Assembly: GCA_022749905.1 (NCBI GenBank)
Contig: JAKIWU010000009.1
Location: 1-18,187, forward strand
Origin: Thermoplasmata archaeon
Lineage (GTDB): Archaea; Thermoplasmatota; Thermoplasmata; Lutacidiplasmatales; UBA184
Length of the DNA: 18,187 nucleotides
Direction of reading: 5' to 3'
The notes under the pieces were generated by a model, which worked only from the letters and a program-made list of their open reading frames with translations, searched no databases and had not been told where the DNA came from. Position 1 is the stretch's first letter, and every line of letters starts with the position of its first letter. Shown here one piece after another: positions 1-7,686 of the stretch. Position numbers and translations under genes: made by a program.

Positions 1-1
1 C

Positions 2-925
2 TCGCGGCGATCCCTCGCATGGCTCCTCGCGACGGTGCTCGTCGCCGCCGGCGCTCTCGTAGCCGTGCATACCTTCGACGGCGCCGCTTCCTCGCCCGGC
101 TCCCACCACACGCTCCCGGTGGTCGCCGCCGAGAACTTCTGGGGTAGCCTCATCGCCCAACTCGGGGGATCGCACGTTCAGGTCCTCAGCATCGTCTCCG
201 ATCCGAACGCCGATCCCCACGAGTACGAGAGCAACACGTCGGATGCCGTGGCGATCGCGAACGCGAAGCTCGTCGTCGAGAACGGAGCAGGCTACGACGA
301 TTGGTGCCAGAAGCTCGTCACCGCGAGCAACTCCCCCAATCAGATCGTCCTGAACGTGGCCGAGGTCCTCGGAAAAAAACCCGGGGACAACCCGCACTTC
401 TGGTATGGGGCATCGTACCTGAACGCGACGGTGCGAGCCATGTATTCCGATCTCACCGCCTTGGATCCCGCGAATGCGCCGTACTATCAGCAGCAGTATG
501 CCACCCTGACCGCCAACCTCGCGCCGTTGTACGCACGCGAAAACGAGATCCGCGGGCAGTTCTCGGGCACGCCCGTAGCTTCTACCGAGAGCATCTTCCA
601 ATACCTGGCCAACTCGACGGGCCTCAACCTCATCTCTCCGGTCGCCTTCATGGACGCCGTCGCTGAGGGAAACGACCCCCCGGCCCCCAGCGTCACGCAG
701 TTCCAGAATCAGCTCGAGGGCGGAAACGTCAGCATCCTCGTCTACAACGCGCAGACCGTAACGCCCCTCACCCAGAACATGAAGGCGATCGCCGCCCAGC
801 ACAACATCCCTATCGTCGCCGTCACCGAGACGATCCAGCCCCCGGACGTCTCCTTCGAGGTCTGGATGGAGGCGGAGCTCCTCGCACTCCAGAACGCCCT
901 CAACCAGAAGGCCCTCGGACAGTGA
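2..925 (+). CDS. Metal ABC transporter substrate-binding protein (ZnuA/PsaA-like), 5' end outside window
   Basis: This is the extracytoplasmic solute-binding protein of a Zn/Mn-type ABC importer (cluster A-I family); it captures the metal and delivers it to the permease encoded downstream. The reading frame is open to the left edge, and the residues before the GTG at 35 (RRSLAWLLATVLVAAG) form a basic plus hydrophobic signal or anchor segment, so the true start lies before the window. Family metal ligands are visible: His in DPHEY, His in NPHFW, Glu in TESIFQYL and an acidic residue near VTETIQ. Glu rather than His at the third position resembles Mn-type PsaA/MntC more than classical ZnuA, so the metal is left open. 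The stop overlaps the ATPase start by 4 nt (GTGA), which implies one operon. Family assignment is secure; substrate is inference. Confidence 0.88.
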   Translation, partial: SRRSLAWLLATVLVAAGALVAVHTFDGAASSPGSHHTLPVVAAENFWGSLIAQLGGSHVQVLSIVSDPNADPHEYESNTSDAVAIANAKLVVENGAGYDDWCQKLVTASNSPNQIVLNVAEVLGKKPGDNPHFWYGASYLNATVRAMYSDLTALDPANAPYYQQQYATLTANLAPLYARENEIRGQFSGTPVASTESIFQYLANSTGLNLISPVAFMDAVAEGNDPPAPSVTQFQNQLEGGNVSILVYNAQTVTPLTQNMKAIAAQHNIPIVAVTETIQPPDVSFEVWMEAELLALQNALNQKALGQ

Positions 926-1824
926 GCTCCGCAGTGCTCGGCGCGCGGTCTCCCCCATCTCCATCGGCTGCGGCGCCTGTCGTCGTCGCGCGGGGGCTCG
1001 ACGCCGGCTATCCCCCGGAGAACGTCGTATGGCGCGACGCCGAGTTCACGATCGAACGCGGAGAGTTCGTCGCGGTCATCGGCCCGAACGGCGCCGGCAA
1101 GACGACGGCCTTCCGGCTGCTCCTCGGCCTCCTGCCACCCCTGCGTGGGAGCCTCCGCGTCTTCGACGCACCCCCCGAGCGCGGAAGTCCGAAGATCGGC
1201 TACGTGCCCCAACGCCACGCGATCGACTTCGAGACCCACGTCCGCTGTTTCGAGCTCGTGCGCCTCGGCCACTCCGGACACCGTTGGGGGTTCCCACGCT
1301 CCGGCCGTGTCGAGCGCGAGGCGGCCTGGAGCGCCCTCGACGCCGTCGGGGCGAGGAGTCTCGCCGACCGTCCGCTCAGCGCGCTCTCGGGCGGGGAACT
1401 CCAGCGGATCTTCCTCGCGGAGGCCCTCGTGGGGACCCCGGAGCTGCTTCTCCTCGATGAACCGCTCTCCAACCTTGACCTCCGGCGTTCGAGGGAACTC
1501 GTCGGGGTGATCCATGGCGTCGTGCGCTCGCATCGGATCACGGCCCTCCTCGTCGCCCATGACATCAATCCGCTCATTCCGTATCTCGACAAGGTCATCT
1601 ATGTCGCCAACGGCAAGGTCGCGAGCGGCGCGCCTGGTGAGGTCCTGACCTCGGAGCGGCTGAGCCGCCTCTACGGGCTCCCCGTGGAGGTACTGCGGGA
1701 CTCGCGCGGCCATCTCGTGATCGTCGGTGGCGAGGAGCACACCGAGGGCGAACTCGGCGGTGGCGAAGATCATCACGAGGGGGAGGCGTCCGGAGGATAC
1801 GGTCACTCGGCGGGGGTCCCATGA
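922..1824 (+). CDS. Metal ABC transporter ATP-binding protein (ZnuC-like) with His/Glu-rich tail
   Basis: This is the cytoplasmic ATPase that powers the metal importer. Walker A is GPNGAGKT at residues 54-61, the ABC signature LSGGE at 155-159, Walker B LLLLDE at 175-180, and the switch His is in VAHDIN near 213. The start is a GTG overlapping the binding-protein stop, and the stop overlaps the permease ATG (ATGA), so the three genes appear translationally coupled. The core is of normal family length. Residues of roughly 267-296 form an added low-complexity tail rich in Gly, Glu and His (EEHTEGE, EDHHEGE, GYGHS). This could chelate the transported metal and act as a buffer or sensor, which is inference. 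Family call is firm; Zn versus Mn is not settled by the sequence. Confidence 0.93.
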   Translation: MSSAVLGARSPPSPSAAAPVVVARGLDAGYPPENVVWRDAEFTIERGEFVAVIGPNGAGKTTAFRLLLGLLPPLRGSLRVFDAPPERGSPKIGYVPQRHAIDFETHVRCFELVRLGHSGHRWGFPRSGRVEREAAWSALDAVGARSLADRPLSALSGGELQRIFLAEALVGTPELLLLDEPLSNLDLRRSRELVGVIHGVVRSHRITALLVAHDINPLIPYLDKVIYVANGKVASGAPGEVLTSERLSRLYGLPVEVLRDSRGHLVIVGGEEHTEGELGGGEDHHEGEASGGYGHSAGVP

Positions 1825-2708
1825 ACTTCAGCCCCGATCTCATCGGCGACGTCCTTCTGATGCTGCGCTACCAGTTCATGGTGAACGCCTTCGAGGCGGG
1901 AACGCTCATCGCGATCATCGCCGGCATCGTCGGCTATCTCGTGATCCTCCGCCGGTCCTCCTTCGCGGCGCATGCGCTCGCCCACACAGGGTTCGCCGGC
2001 GCCGCGGGGGCGGTGCTCGTCGGAACGAGCCCGGTCTTCGGCCTCCTCTTGTTCACGAGTTTCAGTGGCTCGGCGATGGCCGTGCTGGGGAAGCGCGCGA
2101 CGCACCGCGACATGGAGATCGGCACCGTGCTCGCCTTCGCGCTCGGCCTCGGCCTCCTCTTCATCAACCTCTACCGCGGCGGCGTCGCGACGGCGACCTA
2201 TTCCATCCTGTTCGGGGAGATCCTCGGGATCAGCGCCGACGCCGTCCTCGGCACGTTCGTGGCCTTCCTCGCCCTCTTGGTGGTTCTTGCGCTCGTCTAT
2301 CGCCCGCTCCTGTTCTCCGCGCTCGACGAGGACGTCGCCGAGGCGAAAGGCATGCCGATCCTCGGTCTCAATGTGATCTTCATGTTGCTCGTCGCGGTCG
2401 CGGTCTCGATGGCGGTCCAGGTCGTCGGCGTCCTCCTGATCTTCTCGCTCCTGGTGACGCCGGCCGCCATCGCCGTCCGCCTCTCGAACCGGCCCCGGTA
2501 CGCGATCGGCATCTCGGTCGGCGTCGCACTCGCAGCCACGTGGCTCGGGCTCTTCATTGCCTGGTACGAGCCGTATCCGGTGAGTTTCTTCATCACGAGC
2601 CTCGTCTTCGGCCTCTACGTCCTGGTGCGGCTCGGCCAATGGGTCTTGACGCGGAGCGTCTCGCGCCGGGCCGATCCGTCCGTTCTGAACTCGGTCCCCG
2701 CCTCGTAG
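1821..2708 (+). CDS. Metal ABC transporter permease (ABC-3 family, ZnuB-like)
   Basis: This is the membrane-spanning subunit of the metal importer. The 295-residue protein is almost entirely hydrophobic, with about eight or nine predicted helices and only short loops. It carries the typical ABC-3 N-terminal pattern: a first helix ending in VGYLVILRRSSFAAHALAHT, then Gly/Ala-rich helices, and a later VVGVLLIFSLLVTPAA segment characteristic of ZnuB/MntB permeases. The ATG overlaps the preceding stop by 4 nt and a G-rich stretch (CGGGGGT) lies just upstream as a possible ribosome-binding site. It is the third gene of the importer operon in the order binding protein, ATPase, permease. Length is typical of the family. 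Nothing appears broken. Confidence 0.92.
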   Translation: MNFSPDLIGDVLLMLRYQFMVNAFEAGTLIAIIAGIVGYLVILRRSSFAAHALAHTGFAGAAGAVLVGTSPVFGLLLFTSFSGSAMAVLGKRATHRDMEIGTVLAFALGLGLLFINLYRGGVATATYSILFGEILGISADAVLGTFVAFLALLVVLALVYRPLLFSALDEDVAEAKGMPILGLNVIFMLLVAVAVSMAVQVVGVLLIFSLLVTPAAIAVRLSNRPRYAIGISVGVALAATWLGLFIAWYEPYPVSFFITSLVFGLYVLVRLGQWVLTRSVSRRADPSVLNSVPAS

Positions 2709-2841
2709 CCCCGCGGCATCCGGAACGCGATCCTCTCGATGGGTCGTGGGGCTGTTCGGCTCGAAGTTTGGGGGGCGCCGCCGATCCGGACGACCTCGAA
2801 GGCATCATGAGCAACCTCCTCTTCCAGCGTCGTCCGATTCC

Positions 2842-3078
2842 GTGGCGACGTACGACGCGCCCTTCCGGAGGCCCACCTGGCTCGCAGCGTCGGGGATCGT
2901 GGTAGTTCTCGCCGCCTTGCTCTGGGGCGATGTCCCGCCTGCGGGCTGCGCAGGTTGCGCGGTCGCTCCGGCTGTTCTCACAACCTTCCTTTCGCTCGGG
3001 AGCGCCCTCATCCTCGTCGGGATCGCCTACGGCTGGGCCATCCTCGTCCTTCAGCTCCGTCCGCGGAGGATACGGTAA
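2842..3078 (+). CDS. Small two-helix membrane protein, unknown function
   Basis: I do not recognise this protein. From the GTG at 2842 it would be 78 residues, with two hydrophobic segments (around TWLAASGIVVVLAALLW and LSLGSALILVGIAYGWAILV) separated by a short loop, GDVPPAGCAGC, that contains a CxxC pair. It ends in a basic stretch (QLRPRRIR), consistent with a cytoplasmic C-terminus. The frame is open back to a GTG at 2746, but residues from 2746 to 2841 are Arg/Pro-rich and look non-coding, so the later start is preferred; no clear ribosome-binding site supports either. It follows the metal permease on the same strand after about 130 bp and might be an accessory protein. The position of CxxC between the helices suggests metal or redox chemistry, but this is only inference. 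Confidence 0.45.
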   Translation: MATYDAPFRRPTWLAASGIVVVLAALLWGDVPPAGCAGCAVAPAVLTTFLSLGSALILVGIAYGWAILVLQLRPRRIR

Positions 3079-3118
3079 GACTCTCGGAGAGGACGACCGC
3101 GGTCCCCCGCCCCCCCGC

Positions 3119-3565
3119 CTAGCTCTCGACAGGATGTAGGTAGGTTCGCACGTCCGCGAAGCTGAGGTAGACCAAGAGGACGATCGCGACGAGAAGGGAG
3201 GGAACGGCCGCCACGGAACCGATAACGAGCGCCACGACGCTCACGACCACGCCCACCATGAGCACGGAGATGCTGAGGATCCACGACCATCGGGCGCGCA
3301 GGATGAGCCCGATCCCCCCCGCGACGAGGGCGAGCCCCGCGACGGTCAGGACATCGCCGAGGACGTTCGCGATGGCGCCGAGGTTGACGTCCTGACCGCT
3401 CGCCGTCACAAGGCCGCCGACGCCGAGGAAGATATGGACCACCCCTCCGATGAGGGAGAAGAACCCGAGGAGCGCTTCGACGAGCCCGGCCCAGAACAGT
3501 CCCCTCGGAGCCTTCGCAAGGGGAGGAACACCGCTCTCCGATCCTGGGGGACCTTGGGCCGCCAT
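3119..3565 (-). CDS. Four-helix integral membrane protein, unknown function
   Basis: The family is not recognised. The protein has about 148 residues from the ATG at 3565 (MAAQGPPGSE) and contains four predicted helices: a first near FWAGLVEALLGFFSLIGGVV, a second through VLGDVLTVAGLALVAGGIGLIL, and two more between WSWILSISVLMVGVVV and LVAIVLLVYLSF. The second and third are joined by a short basic loop, RARW. The frame is open to another ATG at 3619, but the later ATG is preferred because a TATA-like TTATCG (3593-3598) sits 30 nt upstream of it and the 18 extra residues are hydrophilic and non-descript. The gene converges with the small membrane ORF ending at 3078. It appears to be monocistronic. 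It resembles DUF-type small membrane proteins; no function can be given. Confidence 0.7.
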   Translation of the reverse strand: MAAQGPPGSESGVPPLAKAPRGLFWAGLVEALLGFFSLIGGVVHIFLGVGGLVTASGQDVNLGAIANVLGDVLTVAGLALVAGGIGLILRARWSWILSISVLMVGVVVSVVALVIGSVAAVPSLLVAIVLLVYLSFADVRTYLHPVES

Positions 3566-3592
3566 CTCGGAGCGCGAGGACGCTCGGTCGAG

Positions 3593-3598
3593 CGATAA
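3593..3598 (-). promoter_or_regulatory. Candidate TATA element for the four-helix membrane protein
   Basis: On the minus strand the bases read GGTTATCGC. The centre lies about 30 nt upstream of the ATG at 3565, which fits an archaeal TATA box followed by a nearly leaderless transcript. A similar TTATCT at about the same distance precedes two other genes in the window (10870-10875 and 17932-17937). Confidence 0.4.
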
Positions 3599-3682
3599 CC
3601 GTACCCCCTCGCGGGGCAACCCCCCCGAACCCGTGGGGAGGGACCGGGCTCCGCCTCGGCCCGTACCAGCAACCCCCGTACC

Positions 3683-4573
3683 CTAGGAGCGTCGATGCCG
3701 ACGGCCCCACACGGCGAGCGCCAGGGCTCCAACGACCGCCAACGAAGTGCCGATGATCGGGATCACCTCGAGGGGAATGATCGCGCCGCGCACGTTCGCG
3801 AGGTCGGCAAGATCCGCCGCATCAAACTGAGTCGGCGGGGCGGCTCCACCGAAGATCCCTCCTAGGAGCAGAGCGGTGGAATCGACGGCCCAGTACATGA
3901 CGTCGGACGAGTCGTTCGAGTGATACGGATGGTTCGCGTCCTCGTTGGGCGCGGCTCCATAAATTCCGACGAGGCCGAGCTCGTGACCGAACTCGTGGAC
4001 GAGAACCGTGGTGTCGACGCCGGCCGACGCCGAGCCTCCGGCGTTCGTCCGGATCGTTCCCTCGAAGACCGCGATCGAGCTCCCCCGGTACGCAAGCCCG
4101 ATGGTCGAGCTGTCGGGAGCGTACGATCCGGCGAGATAGAGGTAGGCGACCGCCATCGTCCCGGGGGTCGGCCATACGTGACGGACGCTCGACTCGACCG
4201 ACAGAAGATCCGATTCGGAAAACGACCCCTGCGTCGACGAGAACCCGTGCTCCTCGACGGAGAGCGCCGTTTTCCCGCAGGTCGCATTGATGCGCTGCTC
4301 GAGGATCGAGATCGCCGATGCAGGGGGAGGTCCCTGCGACGCCTGGTAGTCGAACTCCACCACGAGGCGCGAGTCCGGGAAGTTCGAGAGGAGTTGGTGC
4401 GCCTCGCTCCCGACGGAGCTCAGCATCTCGGCCCGGACCGGATTAACCTCGAACCATCCGACGGCGACGCCGAGAACGAGGGGCAGAAGCAGCACGAACA
4501 CGACCGCGAGCGTTGTGGGACTTCTCCATCCCTTCCTGCGCCGTTCCGCTGGAGCGGGGGAGCTTGCTGGCAT
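3683..4573 (-). CDS. Membrane-anchored zinc metallopeptidase (HExxH, matrixin-like)
   Basis: This is probably a peptidase attached to the cell surface. From the ATG at 4573 (MPASSPAPAERRRKGW) the protein has 296 residues: a basic N-terminus, a transmembrane segment at about 20-40, an external domain, and a C-terminal helix at about 270-288 followed by RRHRRS. The zinc motif HEFGHELGLVG is at 193-203, and a Met-turn-like DVMYW at 224-228. The usual third His of HExxHxxGxxH is Gly here; a His in ANHPYHSND, just before the Met-turn, is the likely substitute, as in related archaeal peptidases with HSxxxxxVMYW. The two topogenic ends place the catalytic domain outside the cell. The frame is open to 4675, but that extension (Gly/Arg/Ser-rich) looks non-coding. 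Substrate unknown. A surface role is inferred. Confidence 0.8.
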   Translation of the reverse strand: MPASSPAPAERRRKGWRSPTTLAVVFVLLLPLVLGVAVGWFEVNPVRAEMLSSVGSEAHQLLSNFPDSRLVVEFDYQASQGPPPASAISILEQRINATCGKTALSVEEHGFSSTQGSFSESDLLSVESSVRHVWPTPGTMAVAYLYLAGSYAPDSSTIGLAYRGSSIAVFEGTIRTNAGGSASAGVDTTVLVHEFGHELGLVGIYGAAPNEDANHPYHSNDSSDVMYWAVDSTALLLGGIFGGAAPPTQFDAADLADLANVRGAIIPLEVIPIIGTSLAVVGALALAVWGRRHRRS

Positions 4574-4758
4574 CGGGTGCTCGGACAGACCTATCGCGGT
4601 TCTAACCTCTCCTCCCTCCGAAACACTCGCTCCTTCCGCCACTCGCCCCCGCGGGGTCGGTCCCCGCAGAAGCACGCTTCATCGGAGATGGACTCGACGG
4701 CTTTCACTCCCCCCTCCCTCACGACCGTCGCTTCGTTCCGGCGCTCACTTCGTTCCTC

Positions 4759-6186
4759 GTGCCCGGAGCTACACCGTGCGGCTCGCGATCGGCCCAAGAG
4801 ATAAGTTGGGCGGCAGCATGGACGGCGCGGGGGAGGGTTCTGGTCGCGTCCGCACTGAACCGTCCGCACCGGTGGCCCGGTGCCGGCTCCTTCCTCTCCG
4901 TTGTCCGGCGCGCGGTTCCCCCAGCGCGGTTGACCTGGCTCGCCGTCGTCGGGCTCGCCGCGTATGGAGTCTGGTCCTTCCAAGGTATCGGCCTATTCTC
5001 GCTGCTCGCCTTTCCCCTAGCCGCCGCCTCTGCCGACCTGGCCTTCCAGAAACTGCGCTTCCCTCACGTACGATTCCCGGACGCCGCGCTCGCAACCGGG
5101 TCGTTCTTGGCCGTGCTACTTCCGCCGACCGTCCTTCCCCTGTACGGGGTGATGGCCGCGCTGGCGGCGATCGGGAGCAAGCACCTGCTCCGTTCCGGAG
5201 GTCGCCCGTTCCTGAACCCCGCCGCGGGCGGAGTGGTCCTCGCGGTCCTCGCCTTCGGGCTTCTCCCCGCCTGGTGGGTGGGCATCGATCTCCGGAGTGA
5301 GATCGCCATGGCCATCCTCGGAGCCTTGCTGATCGCACGCTCTCCGGCAACGTGGAGGCTCGCCCCGAGCTTTCTCTTCGTTTTCGCCCCCTTCTCCATC
5401 GTGCTCAAGGCCATCTCCGCCGCGGCGTTCGCACCGAAGATCCTTCTCTTGACCATTCTCGATCCCGGGACGCTGTTCTTCGGATTGTTCATGGTGACCG
5501 AGCCCCGCTCGGCTCCCGCCAATCCACGGCTGCACGGCATCTACGGGGCGCTCGTTGCGTTCGGGGCCGTGTTCCTGCCGGTGATCTTGCCGAGCACAGG
5601 TGTCCTGATGGCCCTCGTGCTAGTCGGCCTCGGGAATGGGATCGTGAGGACGGTCGTGAACCGCTGGTTCTCCCCGAACGAGGCGGACGGGGCCGAACCC
5701 GGCCTGCGCGGGCACGGCCGACGACGTCGCAACGCCCTGAAGCGGAGACGACCGGACCTCCCCGTCCCAACCTGGACCATGGGTCGCAGGGTCTCGGTCG
5801 GACTCTTCCTTGTCCTCGCGCTCGCGACCGTGCCTCTCGTCTCCCCGACCTCCCACGGGGCGCCTTCGGGCCTCGTCCCGGTCTCACGACCCGCGGGATC
5901 CGGAAGCACGCCCTCACCGACGGGTTCCGCCGGGGGTGGCTCCTCCGGGGTCGGACTCGCGGTCCAATGCACGCAGGACAACCCCTCGATCGCCCCCTCG
6001 ACCCTCAACACGCTGCACAACGTCCTCGGACCGTCGGTGGTCCGATCGTACGACCCGAACACCGGTGCAACGGTCTTCTACGATCCGGTGAATCAGGTCA
6101 CGGTGACGGAGACCGACCTCTACGAGGACTTCGGGTACGCGGAGTTCAACGGCGACGATTTCGCGGTGTCCGGGTGCTCCCCGTAG
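4759..6186 (+). CDS. RnfD/NqrB-like membrane protein fused to an exported C-terminal domain
   Basis: Residues of about 58-300 form eight or more helices resembling the NQR2/RnfD family of ion-translocating flavoprotein subunits. Supporting motifs are RPFLNPAAGG (149-158) and FFGLFMVTEPRSAP (240-253), near family NP-A and FFMxTDPxT patterns. A clear covalent-FMN S-G-A-T site is absent; SPAT at 195-198 is the nearest match. After an Arg/Lys-rich linker (319-332) a further hydrophobic segment, VSVGLFLVLALATVPLVS, leads into a Ser/Gly/Pro-rich spacer and a domain of about 75 residues with Cys404 and Cys473, probably a disulfide outside the cell. No other Rnf/Nqr genes are in the window, so electron-transfer function is unproven. 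The start is uncertain: GTG 4759 is the longest, but the first 50 residues look poorly coding and TTG 4930, just before the first helix, is possible. Confidence 0.65.
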   Translation: MPGATPCGSRSAQEISWAAAWTARGRVLVASALNRPHRWPGAGSFLSVVRRAVPPARLTWLAVVGLAAYGVWSFQGIGLFSLLAFPLAAASADLAFQKLRFPHVRFPDAALATGSFLAVLLPPTVLPLYGVMAALAAIGSKHLLRSGGRPFLNPAAGGVVLAVLAFGLLPAWWVGIDLRSEIAMAILGALLIARSPATWRLAPSFLFVFAPFSIVLKAISAAAFAPKILLLTILDPGTLFFGLFMVTEPRSAPANPRLHGIYGALVAFGAVFLPVILPSTGVLMALVLVGLGNGIVRTVVNRWFSPNEADGAEPGLRGHGRRRRNALKRRRPDLPVPTWTMGRRVSVGLFLVLALATVPLVSPTSHGAPSGLVPVSRPAGSGSTPSPTGSAGGGSSGVGLAVQCTQDNPSIAPSTLNTLHNVLGPSVVRSYDPNTGATVFYDPVNQVTVTETDLYEDFGYAEFNGDDFAVSGCSP

Positions 6187-6327
6187 CGCTCCGTGGCGAA
6201 GCGCGGAGTGGGCCGGTAGCGCGAAGGTCGCTCCGGGAGCCGGCGGGTCCGAGCTCCTCCAACGGAGCGCCGCGCCATCCGATCCCACGAGGGGCGAACC
6301 AACGAGTCGAACAGGCCGGAACGTCCC

Positions 6328-6960
6328 CTAGCGTGGCCCGCCGGGTTCGCGCGTTCGCGCAGGGTCTTTCGAGCGTGGTGGGGCCGCAGCTTCAGAGGGC
6401 TGGTCGCCGGATCGCCCGCGGAGCTCCTCCCGGACGTAGGCGATCCGGGGCCGAAGTGCCTCCTCGCAACCGAACCGGCGGGCGATGGCCTCGACGCGTT
6501 CGAGCTCCTTGGGGTCGGCCCCGTCGAGGATGTTGACGAGGATCTTCTCGGCGTAGACCCGCCAGCGCGACGCGTGCATCCTCGTATACCACACAAGGGC
6601 GGTCGAGGAGTACCGGATGCGATCGGTCTCGGTCGATTCTTCGTCGATCAGGAACCGAAAGAACTCCTCTCCGGTGCGCGTTCCGCCGAACGGGGCAGCG
6701 TCGAGGAGATCGAACCCGACCCCTTGCGCGCTTTCGATGGCGAAGAGGGCGACGCCCTCCCTGAGGCCGCGGAGGCGGATGCGCTTGTCCTTGAGGAGGA
6801 CCGCCACGGTCGCGTCGAAGTCCGCCGTCGTGACCATGACGTCAACATCGGAGGTGCCCGTTTGAACCGTGCGCGCCACCGCCTGCCCCCCTACGACGAC
6901 GTAGTGGATGCCGTGGTCGCGCAGGATCGCGTCGGCGACCTCGACGTAGTGCTCGGTCAC
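6328..6960 (-). CDS. Minimal nucleotidyltransferase (MNT/AbiEii-like), possible toxin
   Basis: This is a nucleotidyltransferase-fold protein of the superfamily that transfers nucleoside monophosphates to proteins or RNA. From the GTG at 6960 it has 210 residues. Visible elements are HYVVVGGQAVAR (GG at 24-25), the carboxylate pair in TSDVDVMV (D38, D40), and a third strand GVGFDLLD with D84. The C-terminal half is helical, and the last 30 residues are Pro/Arg-rich. GTG 6960 makes a 4-nt GTGA overlap with the upstream gene, the same junction used at 922 and 15769, and gives family-like N-terminal length. An alternative GTG at 6999 has GGAGG 7 nt upstream, so a 43-nt overlap is also possible. 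Such proteins often act in two-gene toxin-antitoxin or abortive-infection units; assignment to one here is inference. Confidence 0.75.
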   Translation of the reverse strand: MTEHYVEVADAILRDHGIHYVVVGGQAVARTVQTGTSDVDVMVTTADFDATVAVLLKDKRIRLRGLREGVALFAIESAQGVGFDLLDAAPFGGTRTGEEFFRFLIDEESTETDRIRYSSTALVWYTRMHASRWRVYAEKILVNILDGADPKELERVEAIARRFGCEEALRPRIAYVREELRGRSGDQPSEAAAPPRSKDPARTREPGGPR

Positions 6961-7523
6961 GACGTCCCCGAGAGGGGCGGATTGTTCTCGTCGACCCACT
7001 GGAGGTCCTCCAGGGGGAGCGGTTCCCCGATCCTCGGAAGGCTCGGGGCGAGCTGTTGGAGCCGTATCCTCGTCGCCGGTCTCTCAAGTCCCTCGTTGCG
7101 CACCCGTCGGTACAGCTCGTGGCGGTCGAGTGCGCGCCGATTCCGCGTGGCGACGGCCCGGGCCGCGAGTGGGTCGGTCCGCAACAGGAACGCCACGAGC
7201 TCCGGGAGGCCGGGTTCCCTTAGAGCATCCGCATCCCGGACCGGGAGGAGCCTGAACGCCGAGTCGACGCTTCCGGCGAGCGTTTCGGGGATCGCAAGCC
7301 ACGGTTGGAACCGGACCGGATAACCGCAACGCGTCACCCACTCCTGGGTCAGCAGGAAGACCGGAATGCGCCGGCGCCGCAGCCGATCGACGTCCTTCGC
7401 GCTTCGGATGACGGGTCGGTAGCGCATCTTCGGTCGTCCCGGTCCCCTGCGGACCGGCGCGGTCATCGTTCGCGGCAGTGCGTGCTCACCCGCCTCGCGG
7501 ACGATGCCGGTTTCCAGCTTCAC
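6957..7523 (-). CDS. Basic protein with AT-hook-like motif, candidate antitoxin/regulator
   Basis: No family was recognised with confidence. The 188-residue protein has a short N-terminal segment with a Gly-Arg-Pro core in basic surroundings (RRGPGRPKMR, residues 25-34), like an AT-hook that binds AT-rich minor grooves. The rest is Arg- and Leu-rich, and its middle is predicted to be mixed alpha/beta (RRRRIPVFLLTQEWVTR, then LPELVAFLLR and ALDRHELYRRVRNEG helices). It precedes the nucleotidyltransferase with a 4-nt overlap, the arrangement usual for a DNA-binding partner and an enzymatic toxin. The GTG start at 7523 is 29 nt from the centre of a TATA-like palindrome, fitting leaderless transcription; an ATG at 7466 is an alternative but would still keep the AT-hook. 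The antitoxin or repressor role is inference from gene order and the motif. Confidence 0.6.
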   Translation of the reverse strand: MKLETGIVREAGEHALPRTMTAPVRRGPGRPKMRYRPVIRSAKDVDRLRRRRIPVFLLTQEWVTRCGYPVRFQPWLAIPETLAGSVDSAFRLLPVRDADALREPGLPELVAFLLRTDPLAARAVATRNRRALDRHELYRRVRNEGLERPATRIRLQQLAPSLPRIGEPLPLEDLQWVDENNPPLSGTS

Positions 7524-7541
7524 GGCACCTCACCTTACGCG

Positions 7542-7565
7542 TGTAAGTATATATATTATATTACA
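7542..7565. promoter_or_regulatory. AT-rich imperfect palindrome / TATA region of the two-gene unit
   Basis: The sequence begins TGTAAGTATA and ends TATATTACA, an imperfect 24-nt inverted repeat. Its minus-strand core (AATATATATAC) is about 29 nt upstream of the GTG at 7523, so it can serve as TATA box. It is closely related to the palindrome at 7687-7709, which suggests a regulator binds both. Autoregulation by the AT-hook protein is inference. Confidence 0.55.
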
Positions 7566-7686
7566 ACAGAAAGTGCGGCGCAATCCGGAGTACGGCGATT
7601 TGGAGCCGATCCCGCACGCGGAAGAGCTGGGTTTCCGTCTCGCGCAGGAGCTTCGGTCCCAGCCCTGTGGAGCCTATGTTTGGCTT

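Noticed and set aside
1727..2905. 392-codon + strand frame across the permease gene, and a 278-codon frame opposite it
   Set aside because: Both are Arg/Asp/Glu-rich shadows of a clear ABC-3 permease.
3098..3120. C-rich run between convergent genes, considered as a terminator
   Set aside because: There is no stem-loop with a T-run and no oligo-T as expected for archaeal termination.
3920..4804. 294-codon + strand frame opposite the metallopeptidase
   Set aside because: The opposite strand encodes the HEFGH peptidase with consistent topology; this frame has no motif.
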